From: Lachnospiraceae bacterium
GTDB taxonomy: Bacteria; Bacillota; Clostridia; Lachnospirales; Lachnospiraceae
DNA length: 64,000 nucleotides
Assembly: GCA_015057505.1 (NCBI GenBank)
Contig: SVEG01000009.1
Location: forward strand, 62,001 to 126,000
Direction of reading: 5' to 3'
Below, in pieces: positions 54,239 through 62,851 of this stretch (position 1 is the first letter of the stretch; every line of letters starts with the position of its first letter). Both the position numbers and the translations under genes were made by a program. Under the pieces are notes generated by a model. The model was not told the origin of the DNA and did not search any database. It saw nothing but the letters and a program-made list of their open reading frames with translations.

Positions 54239-55867
54239 ATGCCCAAAGTACAATTACAGGAACAAATCGAATTTTTACTGTCAAAAGCTATTGCAAAGTG
54301 CGACACCCTTGAAGATGCGCAGGATTTGACGCAGGAGACACTTCTCTCTGCATTTCTCTACCTTGAAAAAGGCGGAACTATCGAAAACCCTCGCGCCTGG
54401 CTTACCACAGTCATGAACCGCAAATATTACGATTTGCTGAGGAAAAAATATCAGCTCCCGACCGTTACCATCGGAGAGGATTTTGACATTCCGGACGAAT
54501 CGGATTTTGCGCACAACATGATAATACAGGAGGAGGCCGAGCAGGTGCGCCGTGAGATTGCTTATCTTGCAGAGTCTTATCGCACAGTTATCGCGCAGCA
54601 CTATTTTCATAACAAGAGTGTGAAAGAGATTGCCACAGAACTTGGTTTACCCGAAGGCACAGTAAAAAGTCGTTTGGATTTTGGCAGAAAACAAATAAAG
54701 AAAGGGTTTGATACAATGGAAAAATACACAGAAAACAGCTATATGCCGCAACAGCTTATGGTACGCAACAGCGGCAGATTTGGTATGAATGAAGAACCGA
54801 TGTCACTGACGGAAGATGATGCACTTGCACAAAACCTTTTAATCCTTGCTTACGAAAAGCCTTTAACCATAAGCGAACTTTCTAAGGCAATCGGTGTTGC
54901 CACGGCTTATGTTGAGCCCGTCATTAAGAAGCTGGTTGATGGTGAACTGATGAAGCAGACCGGAGACGGTAAGGTCTATACCGATTTTATAATTTATGCT
55001 CCCGATGACCATGTAAAATATATTCACGAGCAAGAAGCATTCGTTGAAAAGCATATAGACGCATACCTCGCACCGTTAAAAATTGCTATTGAAGAACTAA
55101 AAGCAACCTCTTTTTATAGTCAAAGATTAGAAAGATTTATGATGATTCAGATAGCCTCAAGCGGTTTATACGAAAGTATGGAATCCGTCAGGGAAACGCC
55201 TCAAATATTCCCTGACCGTCCAAACGGAGGCAAGTGGATTGCTTTTGCCACGATATACCCGAATAATTGGAAAATCCCAAAGAATCTGCAGGGAAAAGAA
55301 TTTTATGGTCTTTCGGGCAGAAGATGTACTGTTATCGATAATTATCTTGATACGAAAAACCTTAAGCTTTACAACTTTGAATCTTCTCTCGACCCATATG
55401 GTGGCGTCAAACATTCAGGTTTTGATTTCAACTCATTTATGGATGTGGAATACAATATGCTCAAGCTGTTTTATCTGATAAAGCACAACATTGCACCTGA
55501 AACAGTGGATCTTGATGCAAGAATGATAAAAGGTCTTCCTCTTCTTGAACAGAGAGGCTTTATATCAACCAAAGACGGTTCTCCCAAGCTTTTAATTCCC
55601 GTCCTCTCACATGCAGAAGAAAAAGAATTCTTCGATATCTGCAAAAAAGCTCAAAAAGCCTTCGGAGACAATATCAGAGAGCCTTTGGCAGAATACTGTA
55701 AAACACACAAAAAAGAGATTCCATCTCACCTTACAAGTGTACCTGACCAAAAGCGCACTTTGCCCTATGAACCTGACACAATGATGTTTGTTTACGAGGC
55801 GATTAACCGCGGATTGCATCCACGCGACCTCGGGCCCTGTCCTGAAACTATTGCGGTATTTGAATAA
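54239..55867 (+). CDS. ECF-like sigma factor with long C-terminal extension
   Basis: The first 165 residues are a sigma-70-family protein: region 2 DTLEDAQDLTQETLLSAFLY and NPRAWLTTVMNRKYYDLLRK, region 4 LAESYRTVIAQHYFHNKSVK, ELGLPEGTVKSRLDFGRKQI. The remaining 375 residues are not part of normal sigma factors. They contain a winged-helix-like segment (about 205-260: LTISELSKAIGVATAYVEPV) and a conserved-looking globular part (about 290-540) I cannot assign. The extension may be a ligand sensor controlling the sigma part. AGAGAGGAT precedes the ATG. No anti-sigma gene adjoins it, and a long self-palindromic terminator follows. Confidence 0.82.
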   Translation: MPKVQLQEQIEFLLSKAIAKCDTLEDAQDLTQETLLSAFLYLEKGGTIENPRAWLTTVMNRKYYDLLRKKYQLPTVTIGEDFDIPDESDFAHNMIIQEEAEQVRREIAYLAESYRTVIAQHYFHNKSVKEIATELGLPEGTVKSRLDFGRKQIKKGFDTMEKYTENSYMPQQLMVRNSGRFGMNEEPMSLTEDDALAQNLLILAYEKPLTISELSKAIGVATAYVEPVIKKLVDGELMKQTGDGKVYTDFIIYAPDDHVKYIHEQEAFVEKHIDAYLAPLKIAIEELKATSFYSQRLERFMMIQIASSGLYESMESVRETPQIFPDRPNGGKWIAFATIYPNNWKIPKNLQGKEFYGLSGRRCTVIDNYLDTKNLKLYNFESSLDPYGGVKHSGFDFNSFMDVEYNMLKLFYLIKHNIAPETVDLDARMIKGLPLLEQRGFISTKDGSPKLLIPVLSHAEEKEFFDICKKAQKAFGDNIREPLAEYCKTHKKEIPSHLTSVPDQKRTLPYEPDTMMFVYEAINRGLHPRDLGPCPETIAVFE

Positions 55868-55870
55868 GGA

Positions 55871-55944
55871 AAAAAGGCTGTCATAAAAACAATTTGGAAG
55901 GTGGTTATAATCATCTTCCAAATTGTTTTTATGACAGCCTTTTT
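55871..55944. terminator. Bidirectional terminator with a perfect 30-bp stem
   Basis: Positions 55871-55900 are exactly complementary to 55915-55944, with a 14-nt loop. The stem starts with AAAAAGGCTG and ends in TTTTT, so it can stop transcription from both directions. It is far longer than typical terminators. Confidence 0.85.
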
Positions 55945-55980
55945 AACTACCAACAAATAATATCAAATCCACTTTACAAA

Positions 55981-56469
55981 TTACAACAGACACTTATAAA
56001 TTACCTCTTTGTGAGTTTCATCACCTATTTCTATTCCTGTTGAAATGAAACCCGCTTTTTCATACATATGTATTGCCTTTTCATTTTCCGGTACTGTTGA
56101 CAAATAAATCTCATCACAGCCATACTTTTTCTGCATTTCATCAAGAACTAATTTTAATGCTTTTGTCCCATAACCTTGTCCCTGAAATCTTACATCTATC
56201 ATAAATCTGCGTAACATATATACAGTATTGCCATTATCATCTTCTGACGGTCCATATGAAGCAAAGCCTATTCCTTTTTTCTTATCGTTTTCACAAAGAA
56301 CAATTGCTTTCATTGCTAATGATTCTCTATAAAGCACTTCCAACATAGAATATGCATTTGAGTTTAAATATTTTTCTACCAATGTTGGCATCCTATCTTC
56401 ATTGGTTGTCAAAAAAGCAATATACTCCCAATTCTCTTTTGTAATATCTTCTAATATGACTATATCCAT
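55981..56469 (-). CDS. GNAT family N-acetyltransferase
   Basis: The 162-residue protein has the GNAT fold: acetyl-CoA loop DVRFQGQGYGTKALKLVL (R/Q-X-X-G-X-G/A), the following beta strand CDEIYLSTVPENEKAIHMYE and the KAGFISTGIEIGDETHKEVI end. It resembles diamine acetyltransferases of the BltD/PaiA kind in length. The substrate is not identifiable. It lies 13 nt after an XRE regulator gene and is likely co-transcribed. Confidence 0.85.
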   Translation of the reverse strand: MDIVILEDITKENWEYIAFLTTNEDRMPTLVEKYLNSNAYSMLEVLYRESLAMKAIVLCENDKKKGIGFASYGPSEDDNGNTVYMLRRFMIDVRFQGQGYGTKALKLVLDEMQKKYGCDEIYLSTVPENEKAIHMYEKAGFISTGIEIGDETHKEVIYKCLL

Positions 56470-56482
56470 GATTAACCTCCTG

Positions 56483-56881
56483 TTAATACTTAATCACATA
56501 ATAAATTACATACGCCCAGTTAAGAAGTCCATGAAATATCGCCCAACCGATGGATTGCCACTTTGTATACGAAAGAATCACCGCTAAGGCAACTCCCACG
56601 GTAGCACCTATATCAATGCCCTTTTCGGTTGTTTTTTCAATAGTCTTTTCTCTAATAATTACGGACTTCTTTTCCTTAGCCCGTTTTCCATAAATCAATT
56701 CTTCCACAGTTATCTCAAAGCAGTCTGCGAGAGCGGATAAGGTCTGAACATCCGGCTGTGTTTTTCCGTTTTCCCAATTGGATACTGCCTGTCTTGTTAC
56801 ATGAAGTCTTTCCGCCAGCTGTTCCTGAGTAATATCCTTATCACTTCTAAACCGCTTAATATTTTTTCCTATATCATTCAT
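56483..56881 (-). CDS. XRE-family regulator with C-terminal membrane segments
   Basis: The 132-residue protein begins with a Cro/CI helix-turn-helix (KRFRSDKDITQEQLAERLHV, TRQAVSNWENGKTQPDVQTL), then a basic linker. Two hydrophobic stretches follow (GATVGVALAVILSY and WAIFHGLLNWAYVIYYVIKY). Membrane-tethered XRE proteins of this layout are common in Firmicutes and often regulate neighbouring genes. GAAACATAT-type spacing with AGGAGG lies ahead of the ATG. The target here is probably its own gene and the GNAT gene. Confidence 0.85.
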   Translation of the reverse strand: MNDIGKNIKRFRSDKDITQEQLAERLHVTRQAVSNWENGKTQPDVQTLSALADCFEITVEELIYGKRAKEKKSVIIREKTIEKTTEKGIDIGATVGVALAVILSYTKWQSIGWAIFHGLLNWAYVIYYVIKY

Positions 56882-57003
56882 ATATGTTTCCTCCTTGATA
56901 ATTTGGTGTACGCTTCAATTACAACCAATATTATCATATGCATAAAAACAGCAAAAACAAAGCAACAGCTCATTGCAATTCGCAATTATTTGCCAAAATC
57001 ACA

Positions 57004-58347
57004 CTAATTAATCACAACCTTCTCACAGTCCGTAAACACATTCTCCTCTTCCGCCACAAACTGACAATCCGTAATATACACATCATGTATCGTATGTGGC
57101 TTACCCTTAATTCCGGCAATCTTTACTGCGGTCTTCGCGCCCGTACACTGGCAATTCTCCAGATATATATTCCTGAACTCGGGAATATCCTCGGCATTCT
57201 CACTCTCTATAACCGGCTCGTCATAATTCATGTTAACGTGGACGTAATTCATCGTTATAATAACGGCTTCCTGCAATATGTTCACCATGTTAATATTTTT
57301 GATGTAAATATCCTCAACCACGCCACCGCGACCGATACTGCTCTTTAGACGGATTCCTATGTCAGAATCGATAAATGTACAATTCTCAACAAGAATATTG
57401 CGTACGTCTCTCGACATCTCACTGCCGATAACAAAACCTCCGTGGCTCTGTCCCACATAGCAATCGTGAATATATATGTTCTCACAAGGGCCTTCGATTT
57501 TTCTTGCCTCTTTATCCTTGCCGGACTTAATGCAGATTCCGTCGTCGCCCGTGCTGAAATCTGAATAGCACACCTCAACATTTTTACAGGAATCGATATC
57601 GATACCGTCGCCGTTTTGCGCATAATAAGGATTGTTAACCCTTATATGTCTGACTGTCAAATGCTCGCAAAAATACGGGTGCAAGCACCACGCAGGCGAA
57701 TTTTTAAAAAGCACGCCCTCAATGAGCACTCTCTTACAATTTTTAAGGCTTACCATAACCGGCCTGTAAAAATCATAATACGGTGCCGCCTCTTCTAGCG
57801 CACCCTCATGATCCGGGAATACCTCTCCGTAATTCCTTCCGTCGTATATTGACTTGGTCGGAACCCAGATTCCGTCCTCATTGCCTTCTAAAACATACGG
57901 TGACTTTTCAAGAAGCTTCGCCCACTGACGCCTCGTCATCTTAAATTCCTTAACCGGCCTCCACAGATGTCCGCTACCGTCAATCACACCGTTACCCGTA
58001 ATCGCGATATCTTCTGCACCATCCGCCCAAATCGGCGATGTGGCACGAATTCTTGCTATTCCCTCAAAATCCGTCACGATAAGAGGATACTCCTCCGCAT
58101 TTTTATCAAACAAAATAACCGCATTATCCTCAAGATGTAGCTCCACTCCCGACTTAATCTCAATCGGTCCCGTAAGCCAGATTCCGCCGGGTACAACCAC
58201 CCTGCCGCCATGCTCCGTCGCCGCAAGAACAGCCGCCTTAAAAGCTTTTGTGTTGCTGATTACGCCGCCCGGTACTGCGCCGTAGTCTATGATTTTGTAT
58301 TCTGCATCATTGATTTGCGGTAAATCCACGTTGAATTTTTTGAACAT
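57004..58347 (-). CDS. GH28 polygalacturonase/rhamnogalacturonan hydrolase
   Basis: The 447-residue beta-helix enzyme hydrolyses galacturonan or RG main chains. All family catalytic motifs are seen: NGDGIDIDSCKN (first Asp), STGDDGICIKSG (Asp-Asp), SHGGFVIGSEMS (His region) and IGIRLKSSIGRGG (RXK). There is no signal peptide, so it acts on imported oligosaccharides, probably as an exo-enzyme. I chose ATG 58347 with AGGAGA upstream; the extension to 58386 lacks a ribosome site. It is separated from the main RG-I locus by about 20 kb. The PL-like propeller gene lies near it on the same strand. Confidence 0.9.
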   Translation of the reverse strand: MFKKFNVDLPQINDAEYKIIDYGAVPGGVISNTKAFKAAVLAATEHGGRVVVPGGIWLTGPIEIKSGVELHLEDNAVILFDKNAEEYPLIVTDFEGIARIRATSPIWADGAEDIAITGNGVIDGSGHLWRPVKEFKMTRRQWAKLLEKSPYVLEGNEDGIWVPTKSIYDGRNYGEVFPDHEGALEEAAPYYDFYRPVMVSLKNCKRVLIEGVLFKNSPAWCLHPYFCEHLTVRHIRVNNPYYAQNGDGIDIDSCKNVEVCYSDFSTGDDGICIKSGKDKEARKIEGPCENIYIHDCYVGQSHGGFVIGSEMSRDVRNILVENCTFIDSDIGIRLKSSIGRGGVVEDIYIKNINMVNILQEAVIITMNYVHVNMNYDEPVIESENAEDIPEFRNIYLENCQCTGAKTAVKIAGIKGKPHTIHDVYITDCQFVAEEENVFTDCEKVVIN

Positions 58348-58385
58348 GTCAAATCTCCTGTCACTTTTATTTGCCCCAATAACCA

Positions 58386-58544
58386 CTACTCATCTTTTGA
58401 GAATCCTATAACAGAAGAACAAAGACCCAAAATTGCAAAAATAAACCCTACAATGAACATGATTGCAATTTCACTTAACCACGCAAAAAGCATACATGCT
58501 ATTCCAAAAAGAATTAATGACATTCCAAGTAATATTTTTTTCAT
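58386..58544 (-). CDS. Small two-helix membrane protein
   Basis: The 52-residue product (MKKILLGMSLILFGIACMLF, then AIMFIVGFIFAILGLCSSV) has two hydrophobic helices and a charged end. AAGGGGGA precedes the ATG at 58544, and the alternative start eight codons upstream has no ribosome site. I do not recognise it. It lies 38 nt ahead of GH28 on the same strand, perhaps in the same transcript. Confidence 0.6.
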   Translation of the reverse strand: MKKILLGMSLILFGIACMLFAWLSEIAIMFIVGFIFAILGLCSSVIGFSKDE

Positions 58545-58696
58545 GATATCCCCCTTAATGTTAGTCAATTATATTTATATAATAAATCAGTTTCACCGAA
58601 ACGGTCAAGCTATTCGCAACAGGCAATCTATTTATTTTACATTTTTTCCCATCTTAGCATACCTAGATGACCGTTACGACCGTGATCGCAATAAAA

Positions 58697-58838
58697 AGAA
58701 ATAAGCATCCCTCAACCGTCCAAAGTTAGGATGCTTATTTCTTAGCATATTTAACTGAGGGCAATCGGAGTTTGTTATCCGATAACCTTTCCAAGTAAAT
58801 TGTACCATAGGGGACTTGTGAAATCAAGTCCCCTTTTT
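58697..58838 (+). ncRNA. Candidate structured small RNA with terminator
   Basis: Three stems follow each other on the plus strand. The first is a perfect 14-bp hairpin (58697-58710 with 58729-58742), the second ATCGGA/TCCGAT (58764-58783), the third GGGGACTTG/CAAGTCCCC then TTTTT (58810-58838), a proper terminator. CCTCA at the edge of the first loop can pair with TGAGG (58756-58760), giving a pseudoknot. No plus-strand gene ends here, so the terminator is unexplained. A promoter is not evident. The rest of the 298-bp gap is AT-rich and featureless. Confidence 0.35.
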
Positions 58839-58842
58839 GCTC

Positions 58843-60309
58843 TTATTCTCCAAACTCAATCACAAACTTATCATCTCTGAAATCATCTGCCGGCAGGCAG
58901 TTCTCCTCATACAGGTTCGAATACGGATGCGTCGACAAACTGCTGCCATACTCTGCATAATACACAAGTCCGCTCTCCTCGTATACCGCCACATCATATC
59001 CGCAGGACGGAATATTATTATATGGACCGGTAAACAGATAATCCACCACAACAAGCCTCTCGCCATCGTAATTAATCGACGGATATTTCCAGTACACAAA
59101 ATCTGAATTCATCACTTTAACTTCAGCAGAATCAACAGTAAATTTATGTTCATATTCTCCCTTTTCATTTTCGACAAGCAGACAGATTTTATTACCGCGG
59201 AGATACAGCACGATAAAGCTTCCGAACTCACGGCCTTCATAAAACTCATGCTCCGCACCGTACTCGCGAATCTCATATAAATCCCCTGCTCCGAGACTAA
59301 GCTTCTGACGCGCTGTCATCGTCACCGCGTCAATAACCGTAAGCACAAGCTCCCCTCCGTCATTAGTAAGAAGCAGAAGTTTTGTCTTCTCGGTATTCAT
59401 CAAAAGATGTATAACTACTTCTTCTTTATCAAGCGGATATACCATTTTTAACGAATCCACGTCTATTCCCGTCTTATATTTTTTCTTAGCCTCGCCACCG
59501 TATGAAAAAGCATATATACCGTAACCACCGGGAATCAGGCTGGTGTCAACGAACTTACCGTCATTTGTCCTGTTATTGATTGTAAAGAAGCATTTGTCAT
59601 CGGAGTACGTGCTCACCGTAGACATATAATAAGAATCCTTATCTACAAACGAAGAACCTATACCTGTGGGTTCATTACCGTTATGTCCCCTAGATATGCT
59701 TATCTCCATTATCATATCTTCGGGCACCGGAATCTTAAAGAACTCATTAAAAATACTCCATGCGGACTTATAATCATTATACTCCTCCGACCAGTGAAGG
59801 TTTTCATGTGCAAAACCATGCCAGTAGGTATCCGGCAAATCAATCTCAATACCTATCGGATAATACTCATAATATTCCTTTAACCTGATAATCTTCTTTA
59901 ATTCCTCACCGGGCTTTGCTGCATCATACAACTCCTTGTAGGCCCTCTCGATACCCGGCTGTTCCTCCGCCGGTTTATTAAAATCACAACCATATGCAAT
60001 ATCTATATTCAGCGCAATCTTCATATGGTTGCGTGGATTATCCCTACGCAACTCTACCGCTGAAAACCAAAACTCTGTATCATACTCTGCAGGCTCACCG
60101 ATTGTATATGTTGTATCCCAGAACAGATGCCTGTCATATCTGTTCTGATTTTTTATTGTTATCCCCTCTGCCGCTGACTTATCGCCGTACAGGATATTCT
60201 CGGTAATAACAACCGTATCCTTATTTTCATTTACCGTTGCTCCCACCGCACAGAATATTCCGACCGACGCGATAAGAAGCACTGCCATAAGAGCCAGAAC
60301 CTTCTTCAT
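58843..60309 (-). CDS. Uncharacterised exported protein of the YtrA-type operon
   Basis: The 488-residue product has a signal-peptide-like N-terminus (KKVLALMAVLLIASVGIFCAVG) that could also stay as a membrane anchor. The rest is mostly beta. An N-terminal part (about 30-220) is followed by a propeller-like part (about 270-470) with repeated short strands such as KMVYPLDKEEVVIHLLMNTE and LVVVDYLFTGPYNNIPSCGYDV. I do not recognise a family. Its ATG overlaps the stop of the ATPase gene by one base, so it is the last gene of the operon. A role in sensing or in the transport complex is a context guess. Confidence 0.75.
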   Translation of the reverse strand: MKKVLALMAVLLIASVGIFCAVGATVNENKDTVVITENILYGDKSAAEGITIKNQNRYDRHLFWDTTYTIGEPAEYDTEFWFSAVELRRDNPRNHMKIALNIDIAYGCDFNKPAEEQPGIERAYKELYDAAKPGEELKKIIRLKEYYEYYPIGIEIDLPDTYWHGFAHENLHWSEEYNDYKSAWSIFNEFFKIPVPEDMIMEISISRGHNGNEPTGIGSSFVDKDSYYMSTVSTYSDDKCFFTINNRTNDGKFVDTSLIPGGYGIYAFSYGGEAKKKYKTGIDVDSLKMVYPLDKEEVVIHLLMNTEKTKLLLLTNDGGELVLTVIDAVTMTARQKLSLGAGDLYEIREYGAEHEFYEGREFGSFIVLYLRGNKICLLVENEKGEYEHKFTVDSAEVKVMNSDFVYWKYPSINYDGERLVVVDYLFTGPYNNIPSCGYDVAVYEESGLVYYAEYGSSLSTHPYSNLYEENCLPADDFRDDKFVIEFGE

Positions 60310-61043
60310 TATTTCGCCTCCCCGGAAATCTCATCAAGCGCCTTGCTTACCCTGTCGGCACGATAATTATATGTCTCTTTGATATAGTTCATAAGGGTCT
60401 TGCCCTCTTCTTCAAGCTCCATCGTAGTCACGTCTCCCACGATTTTACCCTTACGTATAAGTACCGCCCTTCCGATAAACTCCGACACCTCTTCAATCAG
60501 ATGCGTGGATAAAAGCACTGTCTCATTGGGCTCTAGAATACCAAGAAGCACCTTATAAAAATCTTCTCTGTTAAATACGTCATTGCCTGCAAACGGCTCA
60601 TCCATAAGGATATAATCCGCACCCTGACAAAGCGCAAGAATAACCTCAAACTGATTCTTCTGGCCCGTCGAGAAGTTTTTAAGCGCTCTGTGCTTAGGTA
60701 ACTCAAAGAAGTCCATAAGCCCGTTAAAACGTTTTTCCGAAAAATCCGGAAAATGCTCCTCATAAAACTCCTTGTGTCCCTGTGGCGAAAGATTCGGGAA
60801 AAAGGAATGCTCACTTGTCGCAAAAGAAATCTTCGCAATATTCTTGGTTGTAATCGGCGCTCCGTCAAGTGTAATATCTCCCGAATAACCATGAAAACCA
60901 AGGATACATTTCATAAGTGTTGTTTTTCCGGCACCGTTTTCACCGAATAAGCCGACTATCTCGCCTCTCGGAATCGTCAGGCTCACATCATTTAAAGCTC
61001 TTTTTCCAGTATAGGATTTTGACAAATTTTTTATTTCAAGCAT
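60309..61043 (-). CDS. ABC transporter ATPase of YtrA-type operon
   Basis: The 244-residue ATPase has Walker A LFGENGAGKTTLMKC, the Q-loop region ISFATSEHSFFPN, signature NFSTGQKNQFEVIL, Walker B YILMDEPFAGND and the H-loop LLSTHLIEE. It energises the two membrane proteins encoded upstream. Such YtrB-like systems in B. subtilis relate to cell-wall antibiotics, though the cargo is unclear. GGAGGTTATAAT precedes the ATG at 61043; the longer ORF to 61118 lies over the preceding gene. Confidence 0.9.
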   Translation of the reverse strand: MLEIKNLSKSYTGKRALNDVSLTIPRGEIVGLFGENGAGKTTLMKCILGFHGYSGDITLDGAPITTKNIAKISFATSEHSFFPNLSPQGHKEFYEEHFPDFSEKRFNGLMDFFELPKHRALKNFSTGQKNQFEVILALCQGADYILMDEPFAGNDVFNREDFYKVLLGILEPNETVLLSTHLIEEVSEFIGRAVLIRKGKIVGDVTTMELEEEGKTLMNYIKETYNYRADRVSKALDEISGEAK

Positions 61044-61044
61044 A

Positions 61045-61542
61045 TTATAACCTCCATAACTTCTGCCACTGATTCGGCAACAAACATTGCTTTGGTGTTG
61101 CAAGCATATATACCGCAAAATAAAGTAACATAACGATTAATGCCGCCACAAGACAACCAAGTATTGCAAGCATAGGCAGCGCAATTGCCCTTTTGTGAAG
61201 CTCCAATTTGCTCGGAAGTCTCTTCATAAGATAAATGCTTTTGCTGCCCTGCCTGTAGTACAGATAGTGATACACGATAAATCCGAGCATGCATACCGCA
61301 AGTAACGCAAAACCCACTAGCGCGTATCCGAGAATCCCACCAAAATCTGCAATCTTCACCCCTTCAATCAGAACACTCTTATAATCGTAGTGCTCATAAA
61401 GCGCATATCTTGCGTCGAAGTACCTTACAAAGAATGAAAGACTGTATAAACCTGCGCATATAAGTCCTGTTATATAAAATCTAAGTTCCGGTTTATACTC
61501 CATTCCCGGAGGTACCAGTTTTTTAAGAAAGTCCATTTTCAT
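61045..61542 (-). CDS. Membrane subunit of YtrA-type ABC system, small
   Basis: The 165-residue protein has three or four membrane segments (ELRFYITGLICAGLYSLSFF, GILGYALVGFALLAVCMLGF, ALPMLAILGCLVAALIVMLL). AAGGAGGTCGTGG precedes the ATG at 61542, which lies inside the previous gene (20-nt overlap). Probably one half of the transmembrane part of the transporter. I do not recognise a named family. Confidence 0.75.
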   Translation of the reverse strand: MKMDFLKKLVPPGMEYKPELRFYITGLICAGLYSLSFFVRYFDARYALYEHYDYKSVLIEGVKIADFGGILGYALVGFALLAVCMLGFIVYHYLYYRQGSKSIYLMKRLPSKLELHKRAIALPMLAILGCLVAALIVMLLYFAVYMLATPKQCLLPNQWQKLWRL

Positions 61543-62281
61543 CCACGACCTCCTTGCGAAGCAAATTATAAATTGCATTACCCACATAAAACGCCACTAC
61601 TATTATTGTAAAAAAGAAACCTCCGATACTTCCCATCTCTGTTCTGAAGCTTACAATCGCAAAGATGCCAAGCACTATAATTGCTATTCCATAACCCTTC
61701 ATTCGCTGGTTATACGAGAACTCCGCAGCCGCAAAACCAAGTCCTATCACAAGGAAAGCATTCCTAAACCACATTCCCGCCTCTGAAAGAGGAAGCAGCG
61801 CATGCATAAATTCACTTCTGTAAAAAGTAAGAAACACTGTCTGATTGCCGATAAATTCCGCCGAGACCTGCGATATATATATATGACTAAGTGCGAAGCA
61901 GAAAAACAACTGCACTGCCAAAAGAATGATATACACCGCCATGTTATACATCCACTGAACAAGAAGCACACTTCTTTCACTTATGGAAAGTCTTCTTAAT
62001 GTATAACCCGTCTTACTTTGAAACTCCGTTCCCGGAAGGCAGAGGAAAATCGTTATAAGTATGAAGGCAACCGTAAAACACCATGGAATCTTACTGCCTG
62101 TAACTAACTCTTCAAAATGCGCCATACCGTCACCGACTCCTGCCTCAAACACAAGCAAGGCTCTATCCAATGCATAATAAAACAAACCAAACTCTGCCAC
62201 TCCCATAGCAAGCAGTACTCCAAGCGCCCTATATATCGAGCTTCTCGCATAAAGCCCGAATACCGATAAATATTTTTTCAT
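61523..62281 (-). CDS. Membrane subunit of YtrA-type ABC system, large
   Basis: The 252-residue protein has six predicted membrane segments (ALGVLLAMGVAEFGLFYYAL, FTVAFILITIFLCLPGTEFQ, MYNMAVYIILLAVQLFFCFA, WFRNAFLVIGLGFAAAEF, GIAIIVLGIFAIVSF, FFFTIIVVAFYVG). GRASP-like permease motifs are absent; it is an ABC-2-like membrane protein. I prefer the ATG at 62281, with GAGG upstream, over a TTG at 62302. It begins 11 nt after the regulator stop. Confidence 0.75.
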   Translation of the reverse strand: MKKYLSVFGLYARSSIYRALGVLLAMGVAEFGLFYYALDRALLVFEAGVGDGMAHFEELVTGSKIPWCFTVAFILITIFLCLPGTEFQSKTGYTLRRLSISERSVLLVQWMYNMAVYIILLAVQLFFCFALSHIYISQVSAEFIGNQTVFLTFYRSEFMHALLPLSEAGMWFRNAFLVIGLGFAAAEFSYNQRMKGYGIAIIVLGIFAIVSFRTEMGSIGGFFFTIIVVAFYVGNAIYNLLRKEVVDENGLS

Positions 62282-62292
62282 AATCTTATACC

Positions 62293-62664
62293 TCACTCCC
62301 AATAATTCTCTATAAGCGCAAGTGCCTCTTCCTTGGAAAGTCCCATCTGCTTCAAGGAATTAACTACCGTCGTCGCATCATTTTCAAGAAGCTGACTGCG
62401 AACCCTTGCCACACTCTCTTCATCAAGCACCATGTAACTCTTCGCACCCGAGCGCGACTCCATAAGCTTCTCTCCTTCAAGTATGGCGTATGACTTCTGA
62501 ATCGTATTGGGATTCACTCCAAGAAGCGCCGAAAGCACTCTTCTTGACGGTACCTCGTCACCGTTTAGCACAATTCCCGCGACTATACCTCTCTTTATAT
62601 GACGGACCACCTGCAAATAAATCGGGATGCCGTCTTCTGCTATAAAATCATCAAATGAAATCAT
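62293..62664 (-). CDS. GntR family regulator, YtrA subfamily
   Basis: The 123-residue repressor has a winged helix (DGIPIYLQVVRHIKRGIVAG, VPSRRVLSALLGVNPNTIQK, YAILEGEKLMESRSGAKSYM) and a short C-terminal helical tail instead of a large ligand domain, as in YtrA proteins. AAAGGTG precedes the ATG. Two matching dyads upstream are its likely operators. It controls the ABC operon behind it. Confidence 0.93.
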   Translation of the reverse strand: MISFDDFIAEDGIPIYLQVVRHIKRGIVAGIVLNGDEVPSRRVLSALLGVNPNTIQKSYAILEGEKLMESRSGAKSYMVLDEESVARVRSQLLENDATTVVNSLKQMGLSKEEALALIENYWE

Positions 62665-62692
62665 AGTGGCTACTCACCTTTCGTATACTATA

Positions 62693-62753
62693 CCGTATTA
62701 CTCGACTAATACGGTTCTGACTGTATTATATGGCTAATACGGTTGTATGTCAA
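62693..62753 (-). promoter_or_regulatory. Promoter and two YtrA-type operators
   Basis: On the minus strand the promoter is consensus: TTGACA (62748-62753), 17-bp spacer, TATAAT (62725-62730). Operator one CCGTATTA-CTCGAC-TAATACGG (62693-62714) lies downstream of the -10. Operator two CTGTATTA-TATGGC-TAATACGG (62721-62742) covers the -10 and spacer. Their centres are 28 bp apart. Confidence 0.9.
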
Positions 62754-62851
62754 TATATTTTTTAAAACTATTGTCATATACCCATTTTACCCTTGCGTTT
62801 ACATTACCATATATAGTAAAATAACTATGATTGTATTTTATCGGAATAGAG

